NCBI GenBank assembly: GCA_949130485.1
Contig: OX422191.1
Span: 6,511,754-6,575,753, forward strand
Direction of reading: 5' to 3'
Length of the DNA stretch: 64,000 nt
From: Agelas oroides
Lineage: Eukaryota > Porifera > Demospongiae > Agelasida > Agelasidae
Shown: positions 53,858-64,000 of the stretch, piece after piece
How positions within the stretch are numbered: position 1 is the first letter of the stretch
Layout of the letters: each line of letters starts with the position of its first letter
The notes under the pieces: model-generated
The model's input: the letters and a program-made list of their open reading frames with translations, nothing else
The model's database searches: none
What the model was told of the DNA's origin: nothing
Translations under genes and position numbers: made by a program

Positions 53858-54470
53858 TGGGGCGAGCCTGAGCGAGCCCCACACTAGCGTGACTGCATTG
53901 CGCACGTGCGTGTGTATGCTTGCTTGCTTGCTTGTTTGTTTGCTTGCGGCCATATACCGTAAATTTTAAATGAGCGCATTTGAATATTTCACGAAGACTA
54001 AACGTCCTCGGATAGTCTCGTGTCCAGTCTGCTGCCAGAGCGCAACGTCGGCGTGAAAGAAACCCGGAGCGAAGACGACTCAAGTTAACGCACGCGTGGC
54101 CACTTCGGACCAGGACAGACAAGGGCAGGCTGCTCACAGACGGTAAAAATTACGCACAGTAGTTGAGTTTGCATAATCGACACTCGAAGAGATTCACTGA
54201 GCTCATAACTTCAGTGTAAAGTTTAGTCCAAGCGTGTGTGTAGCCGTAGTAGCTTCCTTGACTGGATAAATGGCTGCAATTTGTCAGCATGTATGATCAT
54301 CTATATCTAGTGAGAGCTATACTGCTTGGCTACATGAAGCCAGTATTCCTTACCACGCTCATGGAACAGCAGACATGCAGTGACGAATCCTGCTGTTACT
54401 AACAGTGCATGGTTTGTGTGCCATGGCAAACCATTAAATCGGCAATGCATTGCTCGCTCAGGCTCGCCCC
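53858..54470. mobile_element. Inverted-repeat element with GGGGCGAGCCTGAGCGAGC ends
   Basis: TGGGGCGAGCCTGAGCGAGC (53858) mirrors GCTCGCTCAGGCTCGCCCCA ending near 54470. The 600-bp interior has no coding frame of note but includes TAGTCTCGTGTCCAGTCTGC near 54012, another TAGTCTCGT-type MITE end. No clear target duplication was found. Confidence 0.7.
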
Positions 54471-55328
54471 ACGATGATGCATGAATCATCTTACTAGTAC
54501 CTTAACCCTCTCTCTACGTAATTTGACTTTGTACTGACATGCAGTGGCATGCATTCGGGGAGTAGGCAGGTAAGGGAGAACAAGTAAGCAGTGTGGTAAA
54601 GTAGCCAGGGCGAAAGGTATGTTAGTGGCAGCTGTGGAGGAGGGTATGTAGTGTCGCGGTCCAGATTCCCCGTCTGCTGAGTGTCTGGTCTCTGTCTAGC
54701 TCTGAGCTGCACTGACTACCGTATTTGCTCGATCAGACGCCGCTCTCGAATCGTCGCCGCACCTCCGGACGTGCTGAACGAAATAGTCGCCGCTCTCGAA
54801 TACAAGCCGCGGCTAATATTCGAGTAGTCCTACAGCTCAGAGCTTAGTCTCGCGTATCTAGACTTTCTCGAGTGTAGCTACACGAGACTACTCAGAGCTA
54901 GATCTCTATAATTTATATAGAAAGAGGTTAATACAGTGTGACCACCTGATAGGCTTGATGCTTGAATTTGTATTTGCTTGGACAGCAAAAGTCGGGCATG
55001 ACCACATCAAGGTCACAAATATTTGTGTGCATAATTTGTTAGCATACCATAGCAAACCCACCGATGGCAGTGGGCAGTTACTGCATGCATTGTGAGGTAG
55101 CTATGTATGCAATCATGGAATATGGTACTTTCTCCACGATTACTTCTACTGCTTACCTGCATGATGTGCTGCATTCTCACTGAATGTGTCACTTCCATAC
55201 ACAACCAGCTTCATACTGCAAGCCCAAGACCATGTTACACAAGTATGCCAGTCATGCTCAAATTAGTCTTGTTCCCAGCCCCCCACCCAGCTCTCTGTTG
55301 GTCATGGAGGGCTATCTCTGAGATGTAG
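54471..55328. other. Non-coding stretch
   Basis: No gene. Repetitive CGAATCGTCGCCGC / CGAATACAAGCCGC phrases around 54737-54815 suggest transposon-derived text. Confidence 0.3.
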
Positions 55329-55334
55329 CCCCCC

Positions 55335-55365
<31 letters not shown>

Positions 55366-55371
55366 ACACAT
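55329..55371. repeat. Poly-C and (CA)n microsatellite
   Basis: A run of about 22 C is followed by about 10 CA units. A similar but shorter C/CA run is found at about 55741-55770, within the duplicated unit described next. Confidence 0.9.
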
Positions 55372-55885
55372 GCACTGCCACAAACATACCTTCCGCCCTG
55401 ACTACTTTACCACACAGCTTACATGTTCTCCTTTACCTTGATATGCTTCTACTCTCTGAATGCATGCCAGTACATGCCAGCTTGGTATCCGCTTCGGCTG
55501 GATCCCTGGCAGCTCAGCCTTAAGTACTCGAACTCAACCACTGAGTTGCCCAGTGACTCGATAGCTCAGTTGGTTAGAGCATGGCAGGCCACGGGTTTGA
55601 GTCCCTCCCTGAGTCACTGTCATTTTTCTCCCTCTTTCTTTTCCGTCACCTTTCTTTCTCTCTGACTTTGACATGGGTTAGGTCTGACTGTCAGGTCTGG
55701 AGCATGTTAATAACTGAGCATCTGCGCCTCGCGCTCGCCGCACCCCCCACCCCCCACCCCCACACACAACATACACGCACTGCCACAAACATACCTTCCG
55801 CCCTGACTACATTTACCACACTGCTTACATCTTCTTTTCCTTGATATGCTGTCTACTCTCTGAATGCATGCCAATACATGCCAGT
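55370..55885. repeat. Direct duplication of about 110 bp, 405 bp apart
   Basis: 55370-55490 and 55775-55885 share CACTGCCACAAACATACC, TTCCGCCCTGACTAC, CTTGATATGCT and CTCTCTGAATGCATGCCA in the same order. A third, more diverged copy is at about 41600-41705. A tRNA-like sequence (55555-55615) lies between the two copies. Confidence 0.82.
55555..55615 (+). pseudogene. tRNA-like sequence lacking an anticodon arm
   Basis: GACTCGA pairs with the end CTGAGTC, with GCTCAGTTGGTTAGAGC as a normal D arm and ACGGGTTTGAGTCCCTC as the T-arm/B-box. The middle is too short for an anticodon arm. Promoter boxes A and B are thus kept without a working tRNA, as expected for a SINE head or tRNA pseudogene. Confidence 0.6.
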
Positions 55886-55963
55886 ATCAGAATTCCAGCA
55901 AGTTAAAATTTAGTAGAGAGAGGGTTAAGATCTAAACATACCGCGATTACACAGTGCCCTGTG

Positions 55964-56598
55964 TAGCCTCGTACCCAGGCCGTTAATTAGGAAAAACGGC
56001 CTGGCAACTTCTCCGAGTTCAAACTGTTGACTTCCGCTGCACTGGAGTTGTCAGTACCAATCAGATTTCAGAACGCTTCACATGACAGTTGTACAGAATT
56101 TTAATTGCGTCATAAATGCATCACAGTATTAATATACCCGTCCCGTGGTACCGCTAGCGCTTGGAATGACGCTTTTGTTCGAACTCCTTCCGTTGACTTG
56201 TGTGCAACAACTACAGTGCCTGCGGACAAAACGGATTCTTTATAAAAAAGGACCAGTTCGAGAGTAGCAGTGTCAGGTACTAGTTTAGTACTTACTGTCA
56301 GTCGGACACATCGACATCGGTGAGCAAGAGCGAGTCTACTGCAAGCAGTTCGTCTACAGATGACAAGTAAGACAGTAACTATCCAATATAAGCCTGTAAC
56401 GAGTCTACTGGCAACAACAACGCGCTTGCACAATTACGAACAGTCACGTGGCTACGATTAAATATCACATGCATTATCCAATATTCATGGCTTGTATGGG
56501 TGCAGCTGTAATCTTTTTCACGTCACATCCGTATACAGTTTGAACCCGGGTAAGTTGCCAGGCCGTTTTTCCTAATTAACGGCCTGGGTACGAGGCTA
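55964..56598. mobile_element. TAGCCTCGT-family MITE with perfect 9-bp duplication
   Basis: TAGCCTCGTACCCAGGCCG (55964) mirrors the end CGGCCTGGGTACGAGGCTA (56598). The arms extend about 45 bp, including GTTAATTAGGAAAAACGG. TGCCCTGTG flanks both ends (55955-55963 and 56599-56607). The 635-bp interior encodes nothing convincing. This is the cleanest demonstration of the family's 9-bp duplication. It lies about 70 bp upstream of the decayed transposase-like gene at 56668. Confidence 0.93.
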
Positions 56599-56667
56599 TG
56601 CCCTGTGGGCACGCGCTGTCTGATGTGCTCACGTGATCTTCGCGGTCAGCATACTCATTACGTAATT

Positions 56668-58715
56668 ATGTGCGCTTCTCTGGCCCACTCTAGTCCACAA
56701 GAAAGTGAGAAGGAGAACAATGACTACATCAATGGATCAACCCAGGAAAAACCAATGGTAAGTGCTAATACATGATCATATAATAGCTTGAAATAAATCA
56801 CTGCTATTTTTTTGTATACAATCGCGACAGAAATGTCCAAAACTTTACTGGAAGCACACAGTTGGTAGTCACACAATCCAGTTTGAGAACACCCCCTTCA
56901 GCCTTGGAGAAAACAAATACTCCACTGCCAGTACGGTGTCCAGTACTACACGTCCAAATCACACACAAGTGGTAGAGTGTTCCTGCAGGGGACAAGAAAG
57001 AAAGGATGCCTTGCACACATATAGGTTGTGGTCTTCACCCCAGTACCGTGTGCAAATAACTACATCCTCTCAGAACCAGGCAAGAATGCTCTGAGAAAAC
57101 AATCTCAAGGCACTGCAAAAAGCCCTTTTTTCTAATGAAACAACAGAGGTTGTACACAAATATTTCATCAGTCTGCCTACTGAAAAGGCACACCATAAGT
57201 GCCATCCAACGAGTCATGGGTTTTGCAAAAAGAGTTCACCCAGAACTCATTGGAAAGGTTCATAAACTAGTGTCAATTGGAATAGTTGAACCTGTTGAAG
57301 TGCAACGACTGCTAAAACATCATGTGGATCACTACATGTGTGCTGGGAATGTGCCAGATCCCAATGACTAACCTTGTGTAGATGACATCAAGAACAACAT
57401 AGCTAAAGCCAAGAGGGCATTACAGTTATCTGGAGCTCAATAAATTCCACTTGGTTTACCAGAACATTATCCCAATGCGATGGTGGAGTCCGAGATATGA
57501 GAATAGGGAAACTCTATGGAGTTTCGTCTCCCAGATTCCATATTACCTCATTCTAGTCCATTGAGCTAGACCAATTCTTTTGGCCACTCAACAGACTAGT
57601 CTCATGCATTTGCCTGGCAAATGTGGACATGAACTTTGGAGTCATATCAAATTTTATGTATAATAGTATCAGTAGCATTAATTATTCTGGTATCGGGTAT
57701 AACCTGTGGACCACCCATCACTACACCTTTCCACTATATCTATATATCACAGAAGTGGGCAAGAGCTTATAGGGACAGTGTCTACCATGCTGCTGTGGAG
57801 ACAAACAATGGTGCTGAGGCAACCGACTTCTCAACTATATGTATACCTTCCCAAGTAAAGACATATGACCCTGTCCCATATAATCAGCAGCATCACTAAT
57901 CAATTTCTTCCAGCACTCCACTATAGATATGTCTTCAAAAACTTCAAGCAATCAGATATTTACAGATCATACAATCCAACAGTGGTGCCCACATATCTAC
58001 AAGGTCGCGCTATTTTACACTGTCTGCACAGACAAGCCTCAAGTAACAAATTTCTCAATCAGACATAACACAAATGAACCCTGGAAAGTTTGAAGTGAAA
58101 AGCAACAAGGGAAAGCAAACAGGGGATTTCGGAGGTGAGTCCAGTGAACCAACATGTTCATGCAAAGACTGGCAAACATACCACCTACCATGCAAGCACT
58201 TTTTTGCCATATTCTGACATCATCCAGGGTGGGGCTAGGAAAAACTACCGACTAGCCACCTACAGTCCCCTTATTTGTCACTAGACAACCAATCAATCAC
58301 CAGTTACATCAAATCAGAACAGCAACTCCCAGCAGATGATGTGCAAGTGCTGATCTGGAAACAGACCCCTCTCTATAAGTACTACCCTTGATGAAATTCC
58401 CAGAAAGGCTCGTAGTACAACAGACTTAGCATGTGTAATTTTTTTGTTCACAGTGAAAGCACCACTCTCAGAGCACTAGCTCAAGAAGTCCGAATAATTT
58501 TGAAAAGCCTTAGCTCCCTAACATACAATTGCACAGATGAATATCATGATGCTCTGTCAGATCTCAATGACAAACTACAACATCTGATGAATGATTTCAG
58601 AGCTATACTTCCTCATGAGGATGGCATTCTTCTCCGACCATACACATGTAAAAAGCTAAAACTTTCCAGACAAGAAAAGTCTTCACAAAGTATTGTCATT
58701 ACCACTACCTTCTAA
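56668..58715 (+). pseudogene. CaRF/MULE-like transposase-type gene with SWIM finger, decayed
   Basis: An ATG at 56668 opens a 30-codon exon ending at 56757 before GTAAGT. A matching acceptor (GCGACAG) ends at 56830, in phase. Exon 2 encodes C-P-K-L-Y-W and later V-H-K-Y-F-I-S-L-P-T-E-K-A-H-H, interrupted by a TGA at 57092. After a frame change, V-H-P-E-L-I-G-K-V-H and V-Q-R-L-L-K-H-H-V-D-H-Y-M (57180-57360) match the calcium-responsive-factor-like family. W-A-R-A-Y-R and N-N-G-A-E-A (about 57750), then F-L-P-A-L-H-Y-R-Y-V-F (about 57910), follow in varying frames. A SWIM zinc finger lies at about 58160-58220 (C-S-C-K-D-W, then L-P-C-K-H-F-F). A helical segment (58431-58715) ends the series. 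Too little space is left for a full MULE catalytic core between 57430 and 57740, so that part seems deleted. Confidence 0.68.
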
Positions 58716-59199
58716 CGGAGAAATTCAGAAACAGGGTTGGAAGAAAGGCACAAAACCTAAGAAAGGTAAAATGTATAGTGTATATGACATAATGTCTGAT
58801 ACTTTTGTTTGTGACATCTTCTCTGCAAATACCTGGTAGTGAAAAAGTACAGTCAAGTGAGTACTACCACATCCTTGGATCCTACTCCGTCTACTGGACA
58901 GAGAATCAACAGTACAGTGCAAGTCCCTACATGTATGTTACATAGTCATAGCCTGCGATTTATGGTCAATAACTACTTAAGTCCAGGGGCATAATCCAAG
59001 GACAAGTGTTTGCTATTTTAATCAAAAATGCCATGGCTACCATGCAATAAGTGCTACATTTTCCCATCAGTAATTTGCACTGTAAACTACATATGAAACA
59101 ATCTACAACTTTCCGTAGTTACATGACCCATGCACCTATTACTATAGAAATGACAGTGATATATGACGTTTGACTATTCATCTAACTTCACAATTTCAG

Positions 59200-59372
59200 A
59201 TCTCTGGAAAACAAAAACAAGGAAGAGGGGGTGCATGGAATGTTACGGATGCAACAGAAAAGACTGTGGATCATGCACAAACTGCAAAGATATGAAGAAG
59301 TTTGGCGGACAAGGAAAAAAGAAGCAGAAATGTATTCGCAGAGTGTGCACTGGGATGACAAATCAAGGATAA
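59200..59372 (+). pseudogene. CXXC zinc finger exon
   Basis: After an acceptor-like AATTTCAG the frame encodes a CXXC zinc finger: R-G-C-M-E-C-Y-G-C, D-C-G-S-C-T-N-C-K-D-M-K-K-F-G-G, and K-Q-K-C-I-R-R-V-C. The Cys spacing and the K-F-G-G and K-Q motifs are those of CpG-binding CXXC domains; only the first C-G-x-C has changed to C-M-E-C. A stop follows shortly (59370-59372). It lies downstream of the SWIM region and upstream of the repeat/OTU frame on the same strand, so it may be an exon of the same gene or transposon. Confidence 0.7.
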
Positions 59373-59380
59373 AACATAGG

Positions 59381-59687
59381 CAACACACAGGAAAGAAAAC
59401 AGACAGGCAACACACAGGATAAAGAATGGAGGGCAACACACAGGAAGGAGAACAGAAGGGCAATGCACAGGAAGGAGAACAGAACAGCAATGCACAGGAA
59501 GGAGAACAGAACAGCAATGCACAGGAAGGAGAACAGAACGGCAATGCACAGGAAGGAGAACAGAACAGCAATGCACAGGAAGGAGAACAGAACGGCAATG
59601 CACAGGAAGGAGAACAGAACAGCAATGCACAGGAAGGAGAACAGAACGGCAATGCACAGGAAGGAGAACAGAAGGGCAATTCACAGG
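59381..59687 (+). repeat. 27-bp tandem repeat, about 11 copies
   Basis: Units of 27 bp (GGCAATGCACAGGAAGGAG...) encode a nine-residue acidic/polar repeat of the form N-A-Q-E-G-E-Q-N-[GS]. The first units, from about 59381, are more diverged. The length is a multiple of three, so all frames stay open and give long shadow frames on the minus strand. Confidence 0.93.
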
Positions 59688-60487
59688 TACCAACACCACT
59701 ACCATTATTATTTAACTTTGTCCCACTACGAACCACACCAGAACTATATGCAGCTCTAACAGAGGCATTTCTTGACAAGTCATTAGTTTATGACCCTCAC
59801 AAAGGCATGGTTTTTGATCCCCAAGGGTCCCCAGAATATACCACTCATGTTTGCACATTTAAGCACAGTGGAAGAATGATCACTACTACAGTTCCTGATG
59901 GCAACTGTCTCTTTCATTCATTATCCAAAGCATTGCTTGGGACAGAAAAGTACCACTACCGGATAAGAACGAGACTGCTTGGGTTTGTCTATGCTAATTC
60001 AAAAATACACATACAGCAGAGGTGCCAAAGTCAGGTGGAATTTAAGTCAAAGAATACTGCCTATATATCCATGGATCATAGTGGAATTTGGGGAACAGAA
60101 ATCAAGATACTTGCTGCTGCTACTCTTCTACAAGCACCCATGTACACATACACACAAACTCAAACTCAAACTCCTATCACTATCTCTATCTCCCTTTGTC
60201 ACCTGCGCACTCATTTAACGTGCGTTACGAAACCTCATTGGCCCCACCTCTCCCTTTATGTCGGTAAACAACTCACGGCTCTGTTCCACACACAACCACT
60301 GTTCAGCACTCTACTACTAGTGTACTACTTCAGTGTAGCACCAACAATAAATTTTACTTTAAAACCCAGCCCAGCACTCGAGGTACCGGGGCACGGTCAC
60401 CTACTAGGCTTGGCATGTGAGCATGAGACCTGGGTCAACCCAACGAAATTACAGTCTTGGCCACTGTGGCCTTTCTGCTGCTTCTAG
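59426..60487 (+). CDS. Repeat-linker protein with an OTU-type protease domain
   Basis: A 353-codon frame. Residues 1 to about 85 are the nine-residue repeat, probably a flexible linker. From about residue 150 an OTU domain is visible: T-V-P-D-G-N-C-L-F-H-S-L-S-K contains the catalytic D and C pattern, followed by R-I-R-T-R-L and, near residue 220, G-I-W-G-T-E-I-K-I-L-A-A-A. OTU proteases cleave ubiquitin chains, and OTU domains also occur in DNA transposons. The C-terminal catalytic His was not found: after residue about 235 the frame enters a CACAAACT microsatellite and looks non-homologous, so an intron or decay is likely. The start is uncertain; the protein probably begins in upstream exons, perhaps with the CXXC finger. 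Confidence 0.5.
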   Translation: MEGNTQEGEQKGNAQEGEQNSNAQEGEQNSNAQEGEQNGNAQEGEQNSNAQEGEQNGNAQEGEQNSNAQEGEQNGNAQEGEQKGNSQVPTPLPLLFNFVPLRTTPELYAALTEAFLDKSLVYDPHKGMVFDPQGSPEYTTHVCTFKHSGRMITTTVPDGNCLFHSLSKALLGTEKYHYRIRTRLLGFVYANSKIHIQQRCQSQVEFKSKNTAYISMDHSGIWGTEIKILAAATLLQAPMYTYTQTQTQTPITISISLCHLRTHLTCVTKPHWPHLSLYVGKQLTALFHTQPLFSTLLLVYYFSVAPTINFTLKPSPALEVPGHGHLLGLACEHETWVNPTKLQSWPLWPFCCF

Positions 60488-60620
60488 ACACAAACTTGCT
60501 TTCATTACTCACCATTCACAGCTACTTGACACTACAGCACTCTGCTAAAATCCTTCTTTGCAGGGCCGGCAGCAATGGTACGGCAGGTGTCTGCGTGAAA
60601 TGGGGACCCCCCAATTTGGG

Positions 60621-60700
60621 GACCCCGGACCCCATATCCCTAGTGATATGGAGATGGGGGGGGGGGGCATATCACTAGGGATATGGGGCCCTGGGGTCCC
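60621..60700. repeat. Hairpin with CCCATATCCCTAGTGATATG arms
   Basis: GGACCCCATATCCCTAGTG near 60627 mirrors CACTAGGGATATGGGGCC near 60673, around a run of G. The text GGGGACCCC and GGTGATATGGGGATCC around it suggests an older repeat family. It is non-coding. Confidence 0.75.
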
Positions 60701-60875
60701 CAGAACTCTGGTGATATGGGGATCCTTCAGTGATTTAGGGACCCCTAAGGTTTGTGTTCTATACGCAATTGGAAAAGACATGTAAGAACTAATTAACAAG
60801 TTGTATATATGCAAGAGTAAAATATGCTTATGCAATAGTGTGTACAAGTAAAGAACAACAATATTAGAATATTAA

Positions 60876-62070
60876 TTAAAGAACACATTTGTTACAAAAC
60901 CACAGTTCATCTTCTGTAGGTGCTTTTGTAAGTCCCATGCACTTCAAGTGAATCCACTCTCCACATTCCTCACATTCTACCATATCACCGTAAGTCTCCG
61001 GCATGTGACATATACAAAAAAGTTCTAATGTCACATATGGGAAGACTCGTTTCGGATAGAAGCGACCTTCTTGTGTGGAAATGGTTCCATCTTCTTCTTT
61101 TGGAAGCACTTGAGAAGATGAGATCTCATCTGGGACTGCTCGAAGAGAATGTGCTGAGGATCATCCCCCCATGGCCAAATGAAGTGTGAATGCTATCGCA
61201 AACAGTCCACAGTCACAGCTTCCAAACTGCTGTTGGACAGTGGGGACATTGATCTCCAGCATTAGATCACCATCTTCGTCTGTTTGTAAGATCTGTAAAT
61301 GCATGCGAGCAAGCTAGTGAGTCAGTGAAGGGTGCAGTTTGCCACTGTATTTGCTGTCGTAAACAGTGACTTGCTGTCCAAAAGAGCTGGATGAAACCTA
61401 ATGGTTGCCCGCTACAAAATGAATCTGAAGGGCATCACGCTGTTGTGCATCATTCTCTGAGAGCAAAGTACATTGCAGACCATTGATATGGGGAAACTGG
61501 ACTCTCAGCAGGCTCTGGGCAAGATGTATATGTGAATCTGTAAGCTACTTTCCTTTTTGAATGTCTTCCTTCATCTGAGCATGCAGTAAGTGATGGAAAC
61601 TTCTGAACCCTTCTCTTTTTCCTAGGTGGCTCCTCTGCAACTTTTTTCTCTCCAGGTTTCTCCTTTTCAAGTTGCTCCTTTGCAGCTTGCTCTGCCTTCT
61701 TCTCATCTGGCCTATCTCATTGTGCATACACCTGAATGATGCATACAGTATAGTGATGTATACCAGAAAACACCTTCATGTATTCATACTATAGTTATAA
61801 TACTAGTAGTGAGTAATGAGATGAATTACCTTCAGTCGAGCAATGTTGTACTTCTTCTTGAGAAGCTTTCCACTTGAACTTTTCAGCTCATATAAACCTT
61901 TTCCAAGATACCGGTACTTCCTCCTTTCGTCGTCGTTTCCATTTCCCGTTTCCGCGTTTCCTATTTCCATTCCCATTCTGAGTGGTTATAGGAGCGTCAG
62001 AATCCGCCCTTTGTTCTGTTCCGGATGAATAGTCGACGGTGAGGCCGGCTTCACTTTGTAAGTTGTGCAC
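60876..62070 (-). pseudogene. Ginger1-like transposase tail: GPY/F-like, Ulp1 protease, PHD finger, decayed
   Basis: On the minus strand, 62070 to 61830 encodes an Asn/Arg-rich stretch and, in a shifted frame, L-G-K-G-L-Y-E-L-K-S...K-K-K-Y-N-I-A-R-L-K, like the GPY/F end of gypsy-type integrases, stopping at a GTAATT donor. A charged Lys/Glu linker follows (about 61735-61600). A C48 (Ulp1) protease comes next (about 61520-61145): the catalytic His region (H-F-V-A-G-N-H, then TAG where Trp is expected), V-T-V-Y-D-S with Asp, and V-Q-Q-Q-F-G-S-C-D-C-G-L-F with Gln and Cys. A frame change leads to a PHD finger (about 61025-60890: C-I-C, C-E-E-C, H-L-K-C, W-F-C-N-K-C). Published Ginger1 elements combine a gypsy-like integrase with Ulp1 or OTU protease domains. 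The stops and frame changes show decay. Confidence 0.62.
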
Positions 62071-62287
62071 ACGTGGTTTCTGTATAGTTAGCTAAGCTAC
62101 ATTATTAGTATAAGTAGCATGGACTGGACATAGAATGAGACAGGGCGTAGAGATGAAACATAACATTATATATAATTTATGTCCCCCCACAAAATCCGCT
62201 GTCGTGAAGTTTACCCTCGACTTTATTCCTCCCAATCTCATCTTTAATATGGACCTACGTCGAATGTGTTAGCACTCTGGCACTGTA

Positions 62288-62560
62288 GCTGGATCAAGGG
62301 GTAGTCACTGTATGTCGCCTGTTGAAGAGTTTGCGACTGGGATCAAGATTTTTGTGATTTGCAGAAGTTTTGTTCAAATCATCTACAGTGGCTCAATAGT
62401 CAAATTGGCAGCCATTCATTGTTGATCTGTTGACGTTTGCTGTTCAAAGCCCACCTTGAGCCCTTGATTGGGTCTTAAAAAGGACAATCGCTTGATTCAA
62501 TTTTGATCCCAGTCGCAAGTGCTTCAAGAGGGGACACATGTGGCTACCCCTTGAGGATGG
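62288..62560. mobile_element. MITE-like inverted repeat
   Basis: The left arm (GGATCAAGGGGTAG ... TTGCGACTGGGATCAA) pairs with the right arm (TTGATCCCAGTCGCAA ... CTACCCCTTGAGG). Arms are about 60 bp with mismatches and the spacer is about 150 bp. It is non-coding, with no clear target duplication. Confidence 0.78.
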
Positions 62561-64000
62561 GATGATAATCCATGTGGGCCAGACTTTCAGGAGAGTCTAG
62601 GCTGCAAGCTTAAGGATATGAGTCTCTAATTTGACATCTCTGTTGTTTGCTAAATGACGACGTCCTTCCTCAATTTATACAGAGGAGCCTTCTCACCCTA
62701 GCGTTTGTCACACAGTCTCTTTTACCCAGGTTATCACTGCAAGTGACAACTAAGGCAGGACGTGTGAGCTGTAGTTCACCGTGCACGGAGTGTCTTGATC
62801 ATCCATAAGCTAGGCATCATAGAGACAGTATACCATAAAAGGAAAGTCAGGCAGTAAGTACCCTGCAGTGCTGCACCAATTGAAACTGCTACCTAGGTGG
62901 TAGCCTTTCTCGATCTTCACTTGTGGAAAGTGTTTCTGGCAAGACTACCTTGGCTGTGTGTGCCTTAATGCCGCTGTTATCTAGTTATTTATAGTTCTTG
63001 CAGGCAGGATTCCGATTTGTGACATGTTGAGTGGGTGGATTAAAGTACTGCTTCATACCACATTCACTATACCAAGCTAAATCAGTTGTGTCAGAAACAC
63101 CACATCTTAGATATACTTATTCAATTCATCATGAAAGTTGGAGTAGAGATGGTTGATATTCAGATTGTCTTGTCTTTGGTTGATCTCCAGTAGGTATATA
63201 GTAGTAGGGTTGTAGTTTATGAATTTTGACTGGGTAACTGTAAGTTGTTGTTTTTTTACTTAAAACACACTACACCCAGAGATTTTGTCTACTGGAAGGT
63301 GGGGATTGAAGGATTTTAAAGTAAAATGGTATTTTCTCTTCATTGCTGGTGGCACTGATGGTTTCAAACACCACTTGTATATATACTCAAAACATCATGA
63401 GTGTGGAGCCATCTGGTAATGTCACAGATGATGTGGTTCTGGCAGCGCAGTCTCGTCATTGCAGGCAGGATACGTACATTTAATTTACATGTAATTTACT
63501 ACCAGTATACTTCTTTCCTCATCTGACAATGGAAGGTCTTAACACAGAACATGTCTGTCTGTTCTGTATACTAATGACTACCGATGTCTGGAGGTGTGGA
63601 GAATCCTACAAAATCTGAAAGCAGTTTATTGTCATTATCATTGGTGTTGAAGTTTATCACGTTTTGTGTGAACAGAGATTCAGTTTCAGGTTTTGGAGTT
63701 CACATACTACAGACCGTCAGTTTCGTGGTTTTGCAGAGTCTTTACTCAGCTTCCTCTTACTCTGAGTGTTGGGTATACACTGCTAGATGCTTTCTGCTAA
63801 CTAACAAAACCTTGTCAGTGCCAGTCTTTGGTTCCCATAACAAACTTGCCCTAGGCCCATAGATACTATAAAGATAGGTCACTAAACTTCCTGTGGTTAG
63901 CAACGTAAACAATTCCTAGCCTTATCTTACACACAAGAATCAATGCTGTAGTCCAAACTGATCACAAATGGGAAAGTTGTGAGGGTAGACAGCTGCTTCA
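62561..64000. other. Non-coding stretch to the window end
   Basis: Short frames only, including a 92-codon frame at 63584-63862 without recognisable motif. I see no repeat, RNA gene or domain here. Confidence 0.35.

Noticed and set aside
59188-59778. Long minus-strand frame of Cys/Ser/Pro repeats
   Set aside because: It is the shadow of the 27-bp tandem repeat, whose period is a multiple of three and keeps all frames open. The plus strand leads into an OTU domain, so that strand is the meaningful one.

Overview
This window looks like part of the nuclear genome of an early-branching animal, most likely a demosponge. The reasons are spliced-looking gene fragments, a galectin exon, a RING E3 exon, large secreted beta-helix proteins carrying Chlamydia-PMP-like repeats fused to a multi-pass membrane module, and a dense animal-type transposon load (Ty3/gypsy, LINE, Penelope-like, tRNA-derived SINE, Ginger-like and MULE-like DNA transposons, many foldback MITEs). 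Nothing bacterial (operons, ribosome binding sites, dense coding) is visible. The species assignment is inference.

Layout. 0.3-4.9 kb: a nearly intact Ty3/gypsy retrotransposon (two LTRs, 5-bp target duplication CCTCT) inserted into an older inverted-repeat element; its pol is frameshifted. 5-9 kb: the last exon of a RING-finger gene (minus), a foldback element, a three-repeat GDPGPQG protein with one nonsense codon, and a solo LTR. 9-34.5 kb: a cluster of two related membrane-protein families. Family 1 (beta-helix ectodomain plus about nine membrane segments) has one intact member (13543-16974, minus) and several broken copies. Family 2 (short Cys-rich ectodomain plus a similar membrane module) has one intact member (25229-27091, minus), one frameshifted copy (32543-34406) and one 5' fragment (9316-9564). 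A LINE tail, a tandem-amplified MITE and a 5'-truncated Penelope-like element lie among them; the last cuts a family 1 pseudogene. 35-46 kb: almost gene-free and made of nested foldback elements, a SINE, minisatellites and pyrimidine-rich DNA. 46.4-46.9 kb: a galectin exon (minus). 47-56.6 kb: more MITEs and simple repeats. 56.7-60.5 kb: a decayed gene or transposon with CaRF/MULE-like segments, a SWIM zinc finger, a CXXC zinc finger, a 9-residue repeat and an OTU protease domain. 60.9-62.1 kb (minus): a decayed Ginger1-like fragment with a GPY/F-like integrase tail, a Ulp1 (C48) protease and a PHD finger.

The functional content is small: one RING ligase exon, one galectin exon, and two intact membrane proteins that probably act at the cell surface. 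The remaining recognisable coding sequence is decayed or transposon-derived. The most informative structures are (a) a MITE family with TAGCCTCGT-type ends and 9-bp target duplications, found intact or partial at many places; (b) the chain of SWIM, CXXC and OTU domains next to one of these MITEs; and (c) the clustered birth and decay of the beta-helix/membrane families. Coordinates of exons and element ends come from reading by eye; no search or alignment program was run.
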